Of a stretch of 64,000 nt of DNA, positions 35,145-43,271 are shown one piece after another; within the stretch, counting starts at the first letter, position 1, and each line of letters opens with the position of its first letter. Source of the stretch: JAGXQV01 sp964505475 (GTDB lineage Bacteria > Pseudomonadota > Gammaproteobacteria > Burkholderiales > Sulfuricellaceae); assembly GCA_964505475.1 (NCBI GenBank), contig CAZDIJ010000001.1, positions 72,626 through 136,625 of the forward strand, read 5' to 3'. Position numbers and translations under genes: made by a program. The notes beneath the pieces were generated by a model, which saw only the letters and a program-made list of their open reading frames with translations, did not search any database and had not been told where the DNA came from.

Positions 35145-37124
35145 TCAACCTGCCTCGCCCGCCCCATCAATGCGCCAGCCCGCCCGTTCCTCCAGGCTGG
35201 CGATGAGTTCCGGCCGGGCGCTGGCGATCTCCGGGCGGGCGCGCAAGGCCAGCGCCAGCACCGCGTGCAGGTTGAGCGCCTTGCCGCGGCGCCGGTCTTC
35301 TTCATAACGACGGACAAAGTCCGGCGGCAAGCGCAGCGTCCAGTTGTCCTCGTTCACCGTTCCGGGCGCGTTATAAATATCCTCCATACCGAACAGATCG
35401 GCGAAGAACACCATAACGTGGCGGGCGGGGCTGAGAAACAGCTCCGCCACCTTGGCATGCGCCAGCCGGCGCGGGTCGGCGGCGAGGACGGAGGCCAGGG
35501 AGGCCGGATCGACGGGACGCAGGCGGCGGGCGAGATAGGCGGCCTGCCTGGCGCCCTCTTCCCGCTCCGTCCAGTGCTTCACCAGGCGCCAGATGGGCGG
35601 CGTATCGTGATTGCCCACCATGACCCAGTCGTGCCGGTGCGCATTCTCGCTGCGGTAGACATCCGCGGGATCGTCGAGATTGGCCTTCTGCGTCACCCGG
35701 AAACGCCCCAGGCCGTGCCGCATGCGCACCTGCTTGAGGGGCAGCGTCTCGGTGGACAGCACTTCGCAAAGAATATCCTCCTTGCGCCGGCCATGGACGC
35801 GCACCTGCTCCATGAGGGTGTCCATCAGCAAGGCATAGCGGTTCTCATGCTCGGGCGACAGTTCCCGCACCCAGTCGTCGGCATAGGAAGGCCGCTCGCT
35901 GTTGCGCTGCTCCGGGCGCACGATGGCGTGGCGGGCGAGACCGAGATGCTCGGGCAGATCCGGGGGAGAGAACAGCCGCGCCCCGTTCTGCACCGCGTGA
36001 TAAGGATCGGGATTGTCCGCCCGGTAGACCCAGGGACAGACCAGGCCATGGGGGTGATCCAGGCGCAGGCCGTCGAACTCCGCCAGCATCTTGCCCAGGC
36101 GTTCGGCGATGAAGCCTAGCGCCGGGCCGGGACCGCCCGCCGGATCGAGATAATGAGCCGGATCCAGCACCGGGTAGTTCCAGGGTTGCCCCTCGCTATT
36201 GGTGCGGCTGGGCGGCGCGCCCATGTAATAACCGTGCAACAGCAGGTCTTGGCGACTCCAGGCGTCGCGCAGGGACAACCCCACCTGCACGTCGCCGTAT
36301 ATCCTGAGACCCAGAGCCTGCATGCGCCCCCGGAAAGTCCGGTGCTGTTCAAGCAGGATGAGCTGGATCAGCGCATAGCGCTCCAGCAGGCTACCGTGGC
36401 TTTGCTCCAGCATCCGCCGGCGCTGCTCGCCGGCCGCGGCCGGCGAGACCGGCAGCACCCGGTCCAGCGCCCCCATCCCTTCCTGCGGCCATTGCCGCCA
36501 GGGAAGCAGGCCGTACTCGATGCTCAGCGCCTCGTACAGGGCATCGTCGCGCAGCCAGCGGTTCTCCCGCCAGAGCGCCGCGCGCGCCGCGGCGAGCCGC
36601 AAGGCGACCGGTTCGCGGCGCCGCAAGGCCGCATCGAAACGCCGGTGGATATCCTCGGCGGCTTTCGCATAGGCATCGAAGGCATAACGGTAGGCGACTC
36701 GCCCCCCATCGGGACGGGGATTGCCCTCCACCATCGCGCCCCAGGTCTCCTCCCCTAGCAGACCGCCCCACTCGGCATCGCGGGCAAGCGCCCTCAAGTC
36801 CAGTGAAAAGACGCTGCGGGAAAAAAGCGTACCGTCGTAAGGCGAGGGATTGACCGGGGAAGTATGCCCCTGAGGCCCCAGTTGCAGACCGGTAAACCCC
36901 AGGGAACGGGCAAACGTGGCCAGCGCCAAGCCCCCCGCCCCATAAGGGCTGCCGCGCCCGGCGTCTTCGCCGGCCACGCCCGGAAAACTCGCATCGTGCA
37001 CCGCCAGCAGAAAGTCCGGCTTATCCAGCAGCCGCAACGCTTCGGCAATGGCGGGATCGGGCAGGAAATGCGGCGCCGCTCCCGGCGAGTTAAACATTTG
37101 AAGTTTGTTATGGGAATAATCCAC
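35145..37124 (-). CDS. malQ: Second GH77 4-alpha-glucanotransferase, divergent type
   Basis: A 659-residue GH77 enzyme transcribed toward the amylosucrase gene, the stops lying 18 bases apart. The catalytic triad is legible: Asp356 in FDGLRLDHPHGL, Glu454 in ILCEVLST (usually AEDLG in amylomaltases) and Asp507 in MVGNHDTPPIW (usually THD). NYPVLDP stands where normal MalQ has NWGYPPLY-like sequence. It differs greatly from the MalQ half of the fused protein, so the two are not recent duplicates. The start is a GTG at 37122-37124 with only a weak ribosome site; an ATG nine codons in is an alternative. Substrate preference may differ from that of standard amylomaltase. Confidence 0.85.
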   Translation of the reverse strand: MDYSHNKLQMFNSPGAAPHFLPDPAIAEALRLLDKPDFLLAVHDASFPGVAGEDAGRGSPYGAGGLALATFARSLGFTGLQLGPQGHTSPVNPSPYDGTLFSRSVFSLDLRALARDAEWGGLLGEETWGAMVEGNPRPDGGRVAYRYAFDAYAKAAEDIHRRFDAALRRREPVALRLAAARAALWRENRWLRDDALYEALSIEYGLLPWRQWPQEGMGALDRVLPVSPAAAGEQRRRMLEQSHGSLLERYALIQLILLEQHRTFRGRMQALGLRIYGDVQVGLSLRDAWSRQDLLLHGYYMGAPPSRTNSEGQPWNYPVLDPAHYLDPAGGPGPALGFIAERLGKMLAEFDGLRLDHPHGLVCPWVYRADNPDPYHAVQNGARLFSPPDLPEHLGLARHAIVRPEQRNSERPSYADDWVRELSPEHENRYALLMDTLMEQVRVHGRRKEDILCEVLSTETLPLKQVRMRHGLGRFRVTQKANLDDPADVYRSENAHRHDWVMVGNHDTPPIWRLVKHWTEREEGARQAAYLARRLRPVDPASLASVLAADPRRLAHAKVAELFLSPARHVMVFFADLFGMEDIYNAPGTVNEDNWTLRLPPDFVRRYEEDRRRGKALNLHAVLALALRARPEIASARPELIASLEERAGWRIDGAGEAG

Positions 37125-37273
37125 GAAATATCGTTTTCCCGCCGACTGGCCGTTTACACAAAAATCTCATATCCCCTGTTGCCGGAGATACTCGGAGCTT
37201 GTCCGTAAAGCGGCTTGACGAGCCGGCAAGCACCGGCTTTCATGAAATTTATTTAGACGATTTTTGACATCGG
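37125..37273. other. Host intergenic DNA left of the integrated element
   Basis: No gene is seen between the malQ start and attL. It contains a short hairpin (AGCCGG-CAAGCA-CCGGCT near 37220). Before integration this DNA would have continued directly from the 3' end of the tRNA-Ser gene now at 43476. Confidence 0.5.
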
Positions 37274-37289
37274 CTTGGCGGAGAGGGTG
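37274..37289. repeat. attL core
   Basis: CTTGGCGGAGAGGGTG, identical to the tRNA-Ser 3' end at 43474-43489. Bases on both sides differ between the two copies, which fixes the shared core at 16 bp. Confidence 0.85.
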
Positions 37290-37408
37290 TCCGTTTTCTG
37301 TCCATTTCACCCTGTCTCAGCCTGTACGAAAACATATTTTATTCAATAATTTGCCTGTTTGCAACTGTTCCAGCTTGCATCATCTTGACGCATGTAATAG
37401 CATATCCT

Positions 37409-37430
37409 TTGAGGGGTACTTTGAGGGGTA
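37409..37430 (+). repeat. Left pair of 12-bp-spaced TTGAGGGGTA repeats
   Basis: TTGAGGGGTA occurs at 37409-37418 and 37421-37430, just before the integrase start. The same pair with the same 12-bp period occurs near the right end (43412-43433). These are candidate integrase or excisionase arm sites; the second copy also supplies purines for the integrase ribosome site. Confidence 0.5.
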
Positions 37431-37434
37431 GGAA

Positions 37435-38667
37435 ATGCCAAAGTTGGCTGCGGAACTATCCGCCATTGAAGTGGGACGCCTGACCACACCAGGTTATCAC
37501 CGTGTCGGCGGAGTCACCGGCCTGATCTTGCAGGTTGTCGAAACCGGCGCACGTAGCTGGATTCTCAGCGTGACAGTGGGCGGGAAGCGCCGAGAGATTG
37601 GGCTGGGGGGCTATCCCACGGTCACGCTTGCAGGCGCGAAGGAAGCCGCCCGTATTGCTCGCATCAAGATCAAGGACGGCATCGACCCGGTACAGGATGC
37701 CCGAGCAAGGCGCAGTGAGCTTGCCGCCGCCCGTGCCGCCGCCATGCCATTCAGAGAAGCCGCCGCCGCATACATCGCCGCGCATGAAACCGGCTGGAAG
37801 AACGCGAAACATGCGGCGCAATGGGGCGCAACGCTCGAAACCTACGCCTTCCCCATCATCGGCAAAATAGTCGTGGCCGACATCGAGACATCGCACGTCA
37901 TGCGCGTGCTGGAGCCTATCTGGACAACCAAGACGGAAACGGCAAGCCGACTGCGCGGGCGCATCGAGTCAATACTGGGCTGGGCGACGGTTCGCGGCTA
38001 CCGCAAGGGAGATAACCCGGCACGCTGGCGCGGCCACCTGGACACCCTGCTACCCGCTCGCGGCAAGGTTCAAAAAGTGGAACATCATGCGGCGCTGAGT
38101 TACAAGGAGCTTTCAGGATTCATACTCGCATTGCAGAAACAGGCCGGAATGGGCGCACGCTGTCTGGAGTTCGTCATTCTGACGGCTGCCCGGTCTGGCG
38201 AGGCTCGCGGCGCAACATGGGCAGAGATCGACCTGGACGCCGCAGTCTGGACAATTCCGGCCACGCGCATGAAGGCAGAGAAGGAACACCGCATACCGCT
38301 ATCAGATTCCGCACTGGCGATACTCACGGCGCTGCCGCGCATGGCGGGGACTGATCTGGTTTTCCCGAACACGAAAAACGCGCCGCTCAGTGACATGACA
38401 CTAACCGCCGTCCTGCGCCGCATGGCCGTTGACGTAACCGCGCACGGCTTCCGTTCCACCTTCCGCGATTGGGCAGGCGAGACTACGGCCTATCCGCGTG
38501 AGGTGATCGAGCACGCGCTGGCGCATCAACTCAAGGACAAGGCAGAAGCTGCCTATGCTCGCGGTTCGCTGTTCGACAAGCGCCGCCGACTCATGGGCGA
38601 CTGGGCGAAGTTTTGCAGCACTGTGGCGACCGCCGCCAGTGTGACCCCGATAAGGAAAACGGCATGA
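37435..38667 (+). CDS. int: Tyrosine recombinase/integrase (DUF4102 family)
   Basis: A 410-residue integrase with the N-terminal DUF4102 arm-binding region (about 1-95, GKRREIGLGGYPTVTLAGAK), a SAM-like core-binding domain (about 105-200) and the catalytic domain. Catalytic residues are Arg253 (TAARSGEARG), His337-x-x-Arg340 (AHGFRSTF), His360 or His363 (IEHALAH) and Tyr374 (AAYARGSLF). This is the group that integrates islands into tRNA 3' ends, in agreement with the att repeats. It sits 146 bases inside attL. Its stop overlaps the next start as ATGA. A weak promoter (TTGCAT-N17-TAGCAT) lies shortly upstream. Confidence 0.95.
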   Translation: MPKLAAELSAIEVGRLTTPGYHRVGGVTGLILQVVETGARSWILSVTVGGKRREIGLGGYPTVTLAGAKEAARIARIKIKDGIDPVQDARARRSELAAARAAAMPFREAAAAYIAAHETGWKNAKHAAQWGATLETYAFPIIGKIVVADIETSHVMRVLEPIWTTKTETASRLRGRIESILGWATVRGYRKGDNPARWRGHLDTLLPARGKVQKVEHHAALSYKELSGFILALQKQAGMGARCLEFVILTAARSGEARGATWAEIDLDAAVWTIPATRMKAEKEHRIPLSDSALAILTALPRMAGTDLVFPNTKNAPLSDMTLTAVLRRMAVDVTAHGFRSTFRDWAGETTAYPREVIEHALAHQLKDKAEAAYARGSLFDKRRRLMGDWAKFCSTVATAASVTPIRKTA

Positions 38668-39281
38668 TCGAGGAAACGCCGAAGAACCCCATCTTCTTTG
38701 ACCCGCTCCAACGTGCTCGCAACAAAAAGCGCGAAGCGTTCTACCGGGAACGGGCTGCCGCTGCCTTGGCCGATGAAAATATTTCGGCCACTGACGATAT
38801 GCTGGACGGCTTGGCTAACATCGGGCGGAGATCGGAGGGCGGAGCCATGCCGAGCATAGTGCCCGCGTTTCATCTAAACCACATTGATCGCTGTAACCGT
38901 ATCAGGAGCGAAGCTAGCCGCGTTAGCCGCGCCTTAAACAATTTGGCGACGGCTTGGAATGGCATCACGATGGACACGCAATGGGAGATCGGAGAAGAGA
39001 TCGAAAGTAATGGAATGGCCGCCGAAGACGTGGGAAAAGCGATCAATCTACTTTCCGAAATCGTCGATAGGATAGCCAGCGAACCGCCCATTAAAAAAAT
39101 CCAGGGCAACCGGCAGAAGCCACGCGCCGCATGGATTCTGTTGACATGGCAGACCATGAAAAGCACGGGAAATTCAATGGATATGCGGGTGGCTTCCCGC
39201 GTTATTTCCAAGGTTTTCGACGGTGACGACAAGCAAGCCGAAAGCGTCTATCAGACGATCCGAAACAGCGAAATCCGGTAA
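38664..39281 (+). CDS. Hypothetical protein of the integrated element
   Basis: A 205-residue, largely helical, charged protein starting with an ATGA overlap on the integrase stop, so it is made together with integrase. The N-terminal part is strongly basic and acidic (RARNKKREAFYRERAAAAL), the rest has amphipathic helices. No membrane segment, cysteine cluster or known motif is visible, and I do not recognise it. Coupling to integrase suggests a role in excision, maintenance or regulation of the element, or a host-interference cargo. Confidence 0.6.
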   Translation: MIEETPKNPIFFDPLQRARNKKREAFYRERAAAALADENISATDDMLDGLANIGRRSEGGAMPSIVPAFHLNHIDRCNRIRSEASRVSRALNNLATAWNGITMDTQWEIGEEIESNGMAAEDVGKAINLLSEIVDRIASEPPIKKIQGNRQKPRAAWILLTWQTMKSTGNSMDMRVASRVISKVFDGDDKQAESVYQTIRNSEIR

Positions 39282-39390
39282 GAAATTATTTTCTGAAAAC
39301 AAGATATTTTGACCACTTTTTGCTGTCCCTAAAATCTGTTTCACGCTGATTATTCGCGTGGCACTGGAAAGCAAAGCGTACCTTTCAGAA

Positions 39391-39429
39391 GTCTGTGCCA
39401 TGCGGAGGAGTAACACGCATGGCACAGAC
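39391..39429 (+). promoter_or_regulatory. 14-bp perfect hairpin enclosing the alpA ribosome site and start codon
   Basis: GTCTGTGCCATGCG (39391-39404) and its exact complement CGCATGGCACAGAC (39416-39429) flank an 11-base loop, GAGGAGTAACA. The loop holds the Shine-Dalgarno and the right stem holds the ATG at 39419. As RNA it would bury the start codon; as DNA it is a palindromic operator candidate. A possible promoter (TTGACC 39309-39314, TAAAAT 39330-39335, 15-base spacer) lies upstream. Confidence 0.7.
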
Positions 39430-39640
39430 CACCACCCCGCCCGCCGTTCAGCAGTTCGACACTGCCCCCGATAGTTCACTGCTTAGCCTCGCAGATGCTA
39501 CCGCCATCGCACGGCGGAGCCGCGCAAGTTTGTACCGACACTTCAAAGCCGGAGAGCTTACCCTTGTAAAAGTTGGCAACTCAACCCGCATCCGTGTTGG
39601 CGAGTTGCGCCGCCTGATTGGGGCGGAGGTGGCGAAATGA
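39419..39640 (+). CDS. AlpA-like helix-turn-helix regulator
   Basis: A 73-residue protein whose C-terminal part is an AlpA/excisionase-type winged helix: LADATAIARRSRASLYRHFK followed by a short wing with KVGNSTRIRVGELRRLIG. The start is fixed by GGAGGAG 8 bases upstream, inside the hairpin described at 39391-39429. AlpA proteins of P4-like elements and Gram-negative satellites control integrase or the replication module and often regulate themselves. Its stop overlaps the next start as ATGA. Confidence 0.8.
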   Translation: MAQTTTPPAVQQFDTAPDSSLLSLADATAIARRSRASLYRHFKAGELTLVKVGNSTRIRVGELRRLIGAEVAK

Positions 39641-39852
39641 GCGCCGCCAACGACACCCACCGTCCGCCTTTAGCCTACTTAGACAAAGGCTACCACTGGC
39701 TTTGCCCATTTGATTTTGAGCGCGTGTGCGTTTCGACCTGTATGGCCTGGCGAAACCTGCACGGCGGTGGGGAAGACTACGGTTATTGCGCCCGAATTTC
39801 GGGCGAGCACGGGCATGACAACGAAGGCCAGTGGGGTGACTACGATGATTGA
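39637..39852 (+). CDS. Small hypothetical protein of the integrated element
   Basis: A 71-residue acidic protein with several aromatic residues, histidines and four cysteines (LCPFDFERVCVSTC and GYCARISGEHGH), a pattern compatible with a small metal-binding fold. It overlaps alpA by 4 bases (ATGA) and the primase gene by 8 bases, so it is translated as part of the replication module. I do not recognise it. Small proteins in this position in satellites are often regulators or phage-interference factors, but that is not shown here. Confidence 0.55.
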   Translation: MSAANDTHRPPLAYLDKGYHWLCPFDFERVCVSTCMAWRNLHGGGEDYGYCARISGEHGHDNEGQWGDYDD

Positions 39853-42214
39853 AGCCCTGAAACCTCATCACCAGTTCATCCTGTTCCGCACCACGCCCAG
39901 CCAGACGCGCCCCGGCAAGGCCGATAAAATCCCCTGTGGAATTACCGGCAAGCCATGCAACGCCCAAGACCCCGCTAACTGGTTGAGCGCGGAAGCCGCG
40001 CAGGCCGCCGCTAAAGCCCTTGGGCTAGGCGTGGGATTTGTTTTGACTCCAAGCGATCCATTTTTCTGCCTGGACTTAGACGCCTGCCGCGAGGGGGATG
40101 GGTGGAGCGCCGGGGCGCTTGCTCTCGTTGCTCGATTCCCCGGCGCTTGCGTTGAAGTCTCGCAGTCCGGCAATGGACTGCACGTCTGGGGCAGTTACAC
40201 GGGCGCAACTCGCCAACACGGATGCCGTAATGCCGCGTATTCGGCAGAGCTTTACACCAGCCGCCGATTTGTCGCCCTAGGCCATCCTGGCGCGACTGGC
40301 GACGCGGGCGCCGATTGCACCGCCGCGCTCAACACTGTGGTTGCGGAGCTTTTCCCGCCGACCACGACCACCACGACCACCACGACCGCCACAACCACAC
40401 GGACGGACGGCGGCACCGATCCTGCCGACGACGAAGCCCTGATTGCGCGGATGCTTGCCGCCCCGCAATCGGCGCAGGCGGCCTTCGGCGGGAAGGCGAG
40501 CTTCCAACAACTCTGGGACGCCGACGCCGACGCCTTGGGGCGGGCGTTTCCCGATGCTGGCGGGAGTGGCCGCGCCTTTGACGCCAGCGCCGCCGACGCC
40601 GCGCTTGCCCAGCATTTGGCGTACTGGACGGCCAACGATGCCGCCCGCATGGGACGCCTGATGCACCGTTCAGCGTTGAAGCGCGACAAATGGGAACGCG
40701 CCGATTACTTACAGCGCACGATTCAAAAAGCCACTGAGCGACAAGGCAACGTGTGGCAACCACAGGTGGGCAGGCAAGCGGCGACCGCTTCCGGCTGGAA
40801 CATCGCCCCGTTTGAGGATTGCACCTCGCCCGACCTCAGCCACGACCAGCTAGCGCTTGATCTGGGTCATGCGGGATGGGCAAAAGACGCCCGCCACGTA
40901 CCGGCATGGGGATGTTGGTTGTTTTGGAACGGCACGCGCTGGGCGAAGGATGAGCGCTTGCAGGCCATGACGGCAATCCGGGATTACCTGCGCGCCAAGG
41001 CGGGGCAGCTTGTCGAGTGGTCAGAACGCAAGGCCGCCCAACTCACTCCCGATGAAGCGCAAAAGCTGCTGACCGGGGCAAAACGCAAGGCCGCCGATCT
41101 GCGTAGCGCCCCGATGCGCGCCGCTGTGGAGCTCACCGCCCGAAGTAACGAAGACCTTGTGGCGGTGGTGGAACAGTTCGACGCCTCGCCCGATCTGCTG
41201 GGCGTACCTTCCGGCGCGGTCGATTTGCAGACCGGCGACCTACGCGCCCCCGACCGTGCCGACTACACGACCAAGAGCGCAGCAATCGACCCGGCACCGA
41301 CAGGCACATCCGCACCCCTGTGGTTATCCTTCCTCGCTCGCGTGTTCGACGGCGACCGGGAAATGATCGGCTTCGTTCAAAGGGCGGCAGGCTACGCGCT
41401 AACCGGCCACACGCGAGAACAAAAACTGCTGTTCCTTTACGGCAACGGCGCGAACGGAAAAAGCGTCTTTTTGAACACGCTCCAATACCTGCTTGCCGAT
41501 TATGCCAAGCGCGCCCCGGCGGAAACCTTCTTGGACTCGAAGGGTGAACGACATCCTACCGAACTTGCAGGCTTGCGTGGTGCGCGCCTTGTGGTGGGCA
41601 GCGAGTTGCCGCCTGGGCGCACTTGGAACGACGCCGTTATCAAGGATTTGACCGGCGGCGACGTAATCACAGCGCGCTACATGAGGGGCGACTTTTTCGA
41701 GTTCACCCCGCAATTCTCGTTATTCATCGCGGGCAACCATCTACCCACTTTTCGGGGCGTTGATGAAGCCATCCGCCGCCGTGTTCTCCTCGTTCCATTT
41801 ACCGTGACAATCCCCGCCGGGGAGCGTGACCCGGAATTACCCGACAAACTCAAGGCCGAAGGCGGCGCGATTCTTCGCTGGTGCATTGATGGCGCTGTAG
41901 CATGGTATCGGGAAGGATTGAATCCGCCGGCCAGCGTGACCGCCGCCAGTGCCGATTATCTCGACGGCGAAGACCTGCTGGGCGAATTCTTGACCGAGTG
42001 CCTGGCGCAATCGACAGGCAACAGCGCGAAAATTGCGGACGTTTATCCGCGCTTCGTTGGCTGGGCGGCACAGCGCGGCCTGCATACGCCGTGGTCACAA
42101 CATGCGCTGACTCGGGCGCTTGGTGAACGTGGCTTGTCTGTGAAGCACAAACGGGACGGGCGGCACCTGCTCGACCACGCGCTACAAGCCCCTGTGTGGG
42201 GCGGGACGGGGTAG
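39845..42214 (+). CDS. Primase-helicase replication protein (PrimPol-like plus D5/P4-type SF3 helicase)
   Basis: A 789-residue replicase. The N-terminal domain (about 1-165) has FFCLDLDACREG with acidic residues Asp77 and Asp79, SQSGNGLHVWG and AELYTSRRFVALG, the motifs of NrS-1-type phage primase-polymerases. A low-complexity threonine linker (residues 173-186) follows. The C-terminal half is a D5/P4-alpha type superfamily 3 helicase: Walker A GNGANGKS at residues 533-540, then ERHPTELAGLRGARLVVGSE, TARYMRGDFFEF and the sensor region FIAGNHLPTFRGVDEAIRRR. It probably recognises and unwinds the element's own origin, likely the iteron region at 43078-43179. The start overlaps the preceding gene; a GTG nine bases earlier is an alternative. 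Confidence 0.88.
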   Translation: MIEALKPHHQFILFRTTPSQTRPGKADKIPCGITGKPCNAQDPANWLSAEAAQAAAKALGLGVGFVLTPSDPFFCLDLDACREGDGWSAGALALVARFPGACVEVSQSGNGLHVWGSYTGATRQHGCRNAAYSAELYTSRRFVALGHPGATGDAGADCTAALNTVVAELFPPTTTTTTTTTATTTRTDGGTDPADDEALIARMLAAPQSAQAAFGGKASFQQLWDADADALGRAFPDAGGSGRAFDASAADAALAQHLAYWTANDAARMGRLMHRSALKRDKWERADYLQRTIQKATERQGNVWQPQVGRQAATASGWNIAPFEDCTSPDLSHDQLALDLGHAGWAKDARHVPAWGCWLFWNGTRWAKDERLQAMTAIRDYLRAKAGQLVEWSERKAAQLTPDEAQKLLTGAKRKAADLRSAPMRAAVELTARSNEDLVAVVEQFDASPDLLGVPSGAVDLQTGDLRAPDRADYTTKSAAIDPAPTGTSAPLWLSFLARVFDGDREMIGFVQRAAGYALTGHTREQKLLFLYGNGANGKSVFLNTLQYLLADYAKRAPAETFLDSKGERHPTELAGLRGARLVVGSELPPGRTWNDAVIKDLTGGDVITARYMRGDFFEFTPQFSLFIAGNHLPTFRGVDEAIRRRVLLVPFTVTIPAGERDPELPDKLKAEGGAILRWCIDGAVAWYREGLNPPASVTAASADYLDGEDLLGEFLTECLAQSTGNSAKIADVYPRFVGWAAQRGLHTPWSQHALTRALGERGLSVKHKRDGRHLLDHALQAPVWGGTG

Positions 42215-42280
42215 CGCGGGCAATATCTCTGGAGCTTTTGCGTCCGGCCACCGCTTAGTGTCCCATGGACAGAATCTTTT

Positions 42281-42292
42281 GGCTGTACAGCC
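42281..42292. promoter_or_regulatory. Perfect 12-bp palindrome before the TerS-like gene
   Basis: GGCTGTACAGCC is a perfect palindrome 40 bases before the TerS-like start, in the 117-bp gap after the primase gene. It is a candidate repressor or activator site for the packaging gene. Confidence 0.4.
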
Positions 42293-42331
42293 GTATCAAA
42301 ATGGTGAATCAAAAAATTCGGAGGTAATCAA

Positions 42332-42733
42332 ATGGCTGGGGTTAAAGGAATGAAAGGTGGCGGCGGCAAGCGACCTGGGGCTGGAAGAAAACCATCGCCG
42401 AAAATTCTGATGCCCGAGGTGGCCGCACCACCAACGGACGACGCGACCGACAACGCAACACCCGTAATTGAGATTCAGCGAAGCGACGAGCCTGCCTCCC
42501 TGGCATTCCTGCGCGCTGTGATCGAGCATCCCGGCGTTGACGTGCGCCTCCGCCTGGAGGCCGCCAAGGCGCTCGCCCCATACGAAGCAGTCCGCAAGGA
42601 CGCGGCCGGGAAGCGCAAGGACGCGGCAGACGCGGCGAAAAAGGCCGGAACCGGGAAGTTCGCACCGAGCGCACCACCCCGAAGCGCCACCGTTTTGCCG
42701 TTCCAGCCGAAGAACGACGGCGACCGGGAATAA
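42332..42733 (+). CDS. Terminase small subunit-like protein (TerS-like)
   Basis: A 133-residue basic protein. It opens with the glycine-rich GVKGMKGGGGKRPGAGRKP tract typical of a group of phage small terminase proteins, continues with LAFLRAVIEHPGVDVRLRLE and AAKALAPYEAVRK, which in those proteins form the helical body, and ends in a Lys/Ala-rich and Pro-containing tail. Small terminase subunits recognise the packaging site; satellites carry their own to redirect the helper phage's packaging. GGAGG lies 7 bases before the ATG. No large subunit is present. The family call rests on the N-terminal pattern and overall layout. Confidence 0.6.
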   Translation: MAGVKGMKGGGGKRPGAGRKPSPKILMPEVAAPPTDDATDNATPVIEIQRSDEPASLAFLRAVIEHPGVDVRLRLEAAKALAPYEAVRKDAAGKRKDAADAAKKAGTGKFAPSAPPRSATVLPFQPKNDGDRE

Positions 42734-42903
42734 CCGACCACGCCGGTCAAATAAATCCAACTTGTGTGGCGCGTGATTTGCTTGAATATTGGTCACTAAC
42801 CAGACGAACATCGTGATGGATGCATTTTCAGACGGTTAGTGACCGCAACCAAGCAACGTCCATTCCGCCCAAGTTTCTATTATCACCACGATGGCCACCA
42901 CAG

Positions 42904-42980
42904 CCACCAGACCGCGCCCGCCACGCCACCGACACAAAACCCCCACCCAACCCCGCCGAACGCAACAGCGGCGATCCTGG
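42904..42980 (+). repeat. Direct repeat A (77 bp) left of the origin-like region
   Basis: Imperfect copy of 43272-43346. The first ~15 bases (CCACCAGACCGCGCC) and the last 27 bases are identical in both copies. The conserved end contains a small stem, CGCCG/CGGCG. It ends 97 bases before the iterons. Confidence 0.7.
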
Positions 42981-43077
42981 CAAGCCCTGGCCGCAAAACG
43001 TAACGACCTGCATAACGTAACGTACCGCCCCGCCGTGGCCGAACTGATCGAAGCGGGGATTTTTATTCACAGGGGGG

Positions 43078-43179
43078 TGTGACTGTTTGTGACTGTTTTT
43101 TACTTATTATCCGCCTATGAAAAATTCCTCAAAATTCTATATACGGTCTATATAGAGAAAACAGTCACAAACAGTCACA
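43078..43179. other. Origin-like structure: paired decamer iterons around an AT-rich centre
   Basis: TGTGACTGTT occurs twice in tandem at 43078-43097, and its complement AACAGTCACA twice in tandem at 43160-43179. Between them lie 62 AT-rich bases that contain a further inverted repeat, CTATATA-CGGTC-TATATAG (43137-43155). Symmetric iterons flanking an easily melted centre, downstream of a replicase gene, is the design described for phage-satellite origins. A regulatory double operator is an alternative. Confidence 0.6.
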
Positions 43180-43271
43180 GGGGGACATCGAAGCGGAATA
43201 TTTCGGCGGCACCTGTGAATGAAATGGCGCGTGGTGGGAGGCTTGGCGACCGTTGCCATGTGCCACGGCGA

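Noticed and set aside
37274..37289. Partial tRNA gene at attL
   Set aside because: Only 14 bases of tRNA sequence are present; it is an attachment core and not a tRNA gene.
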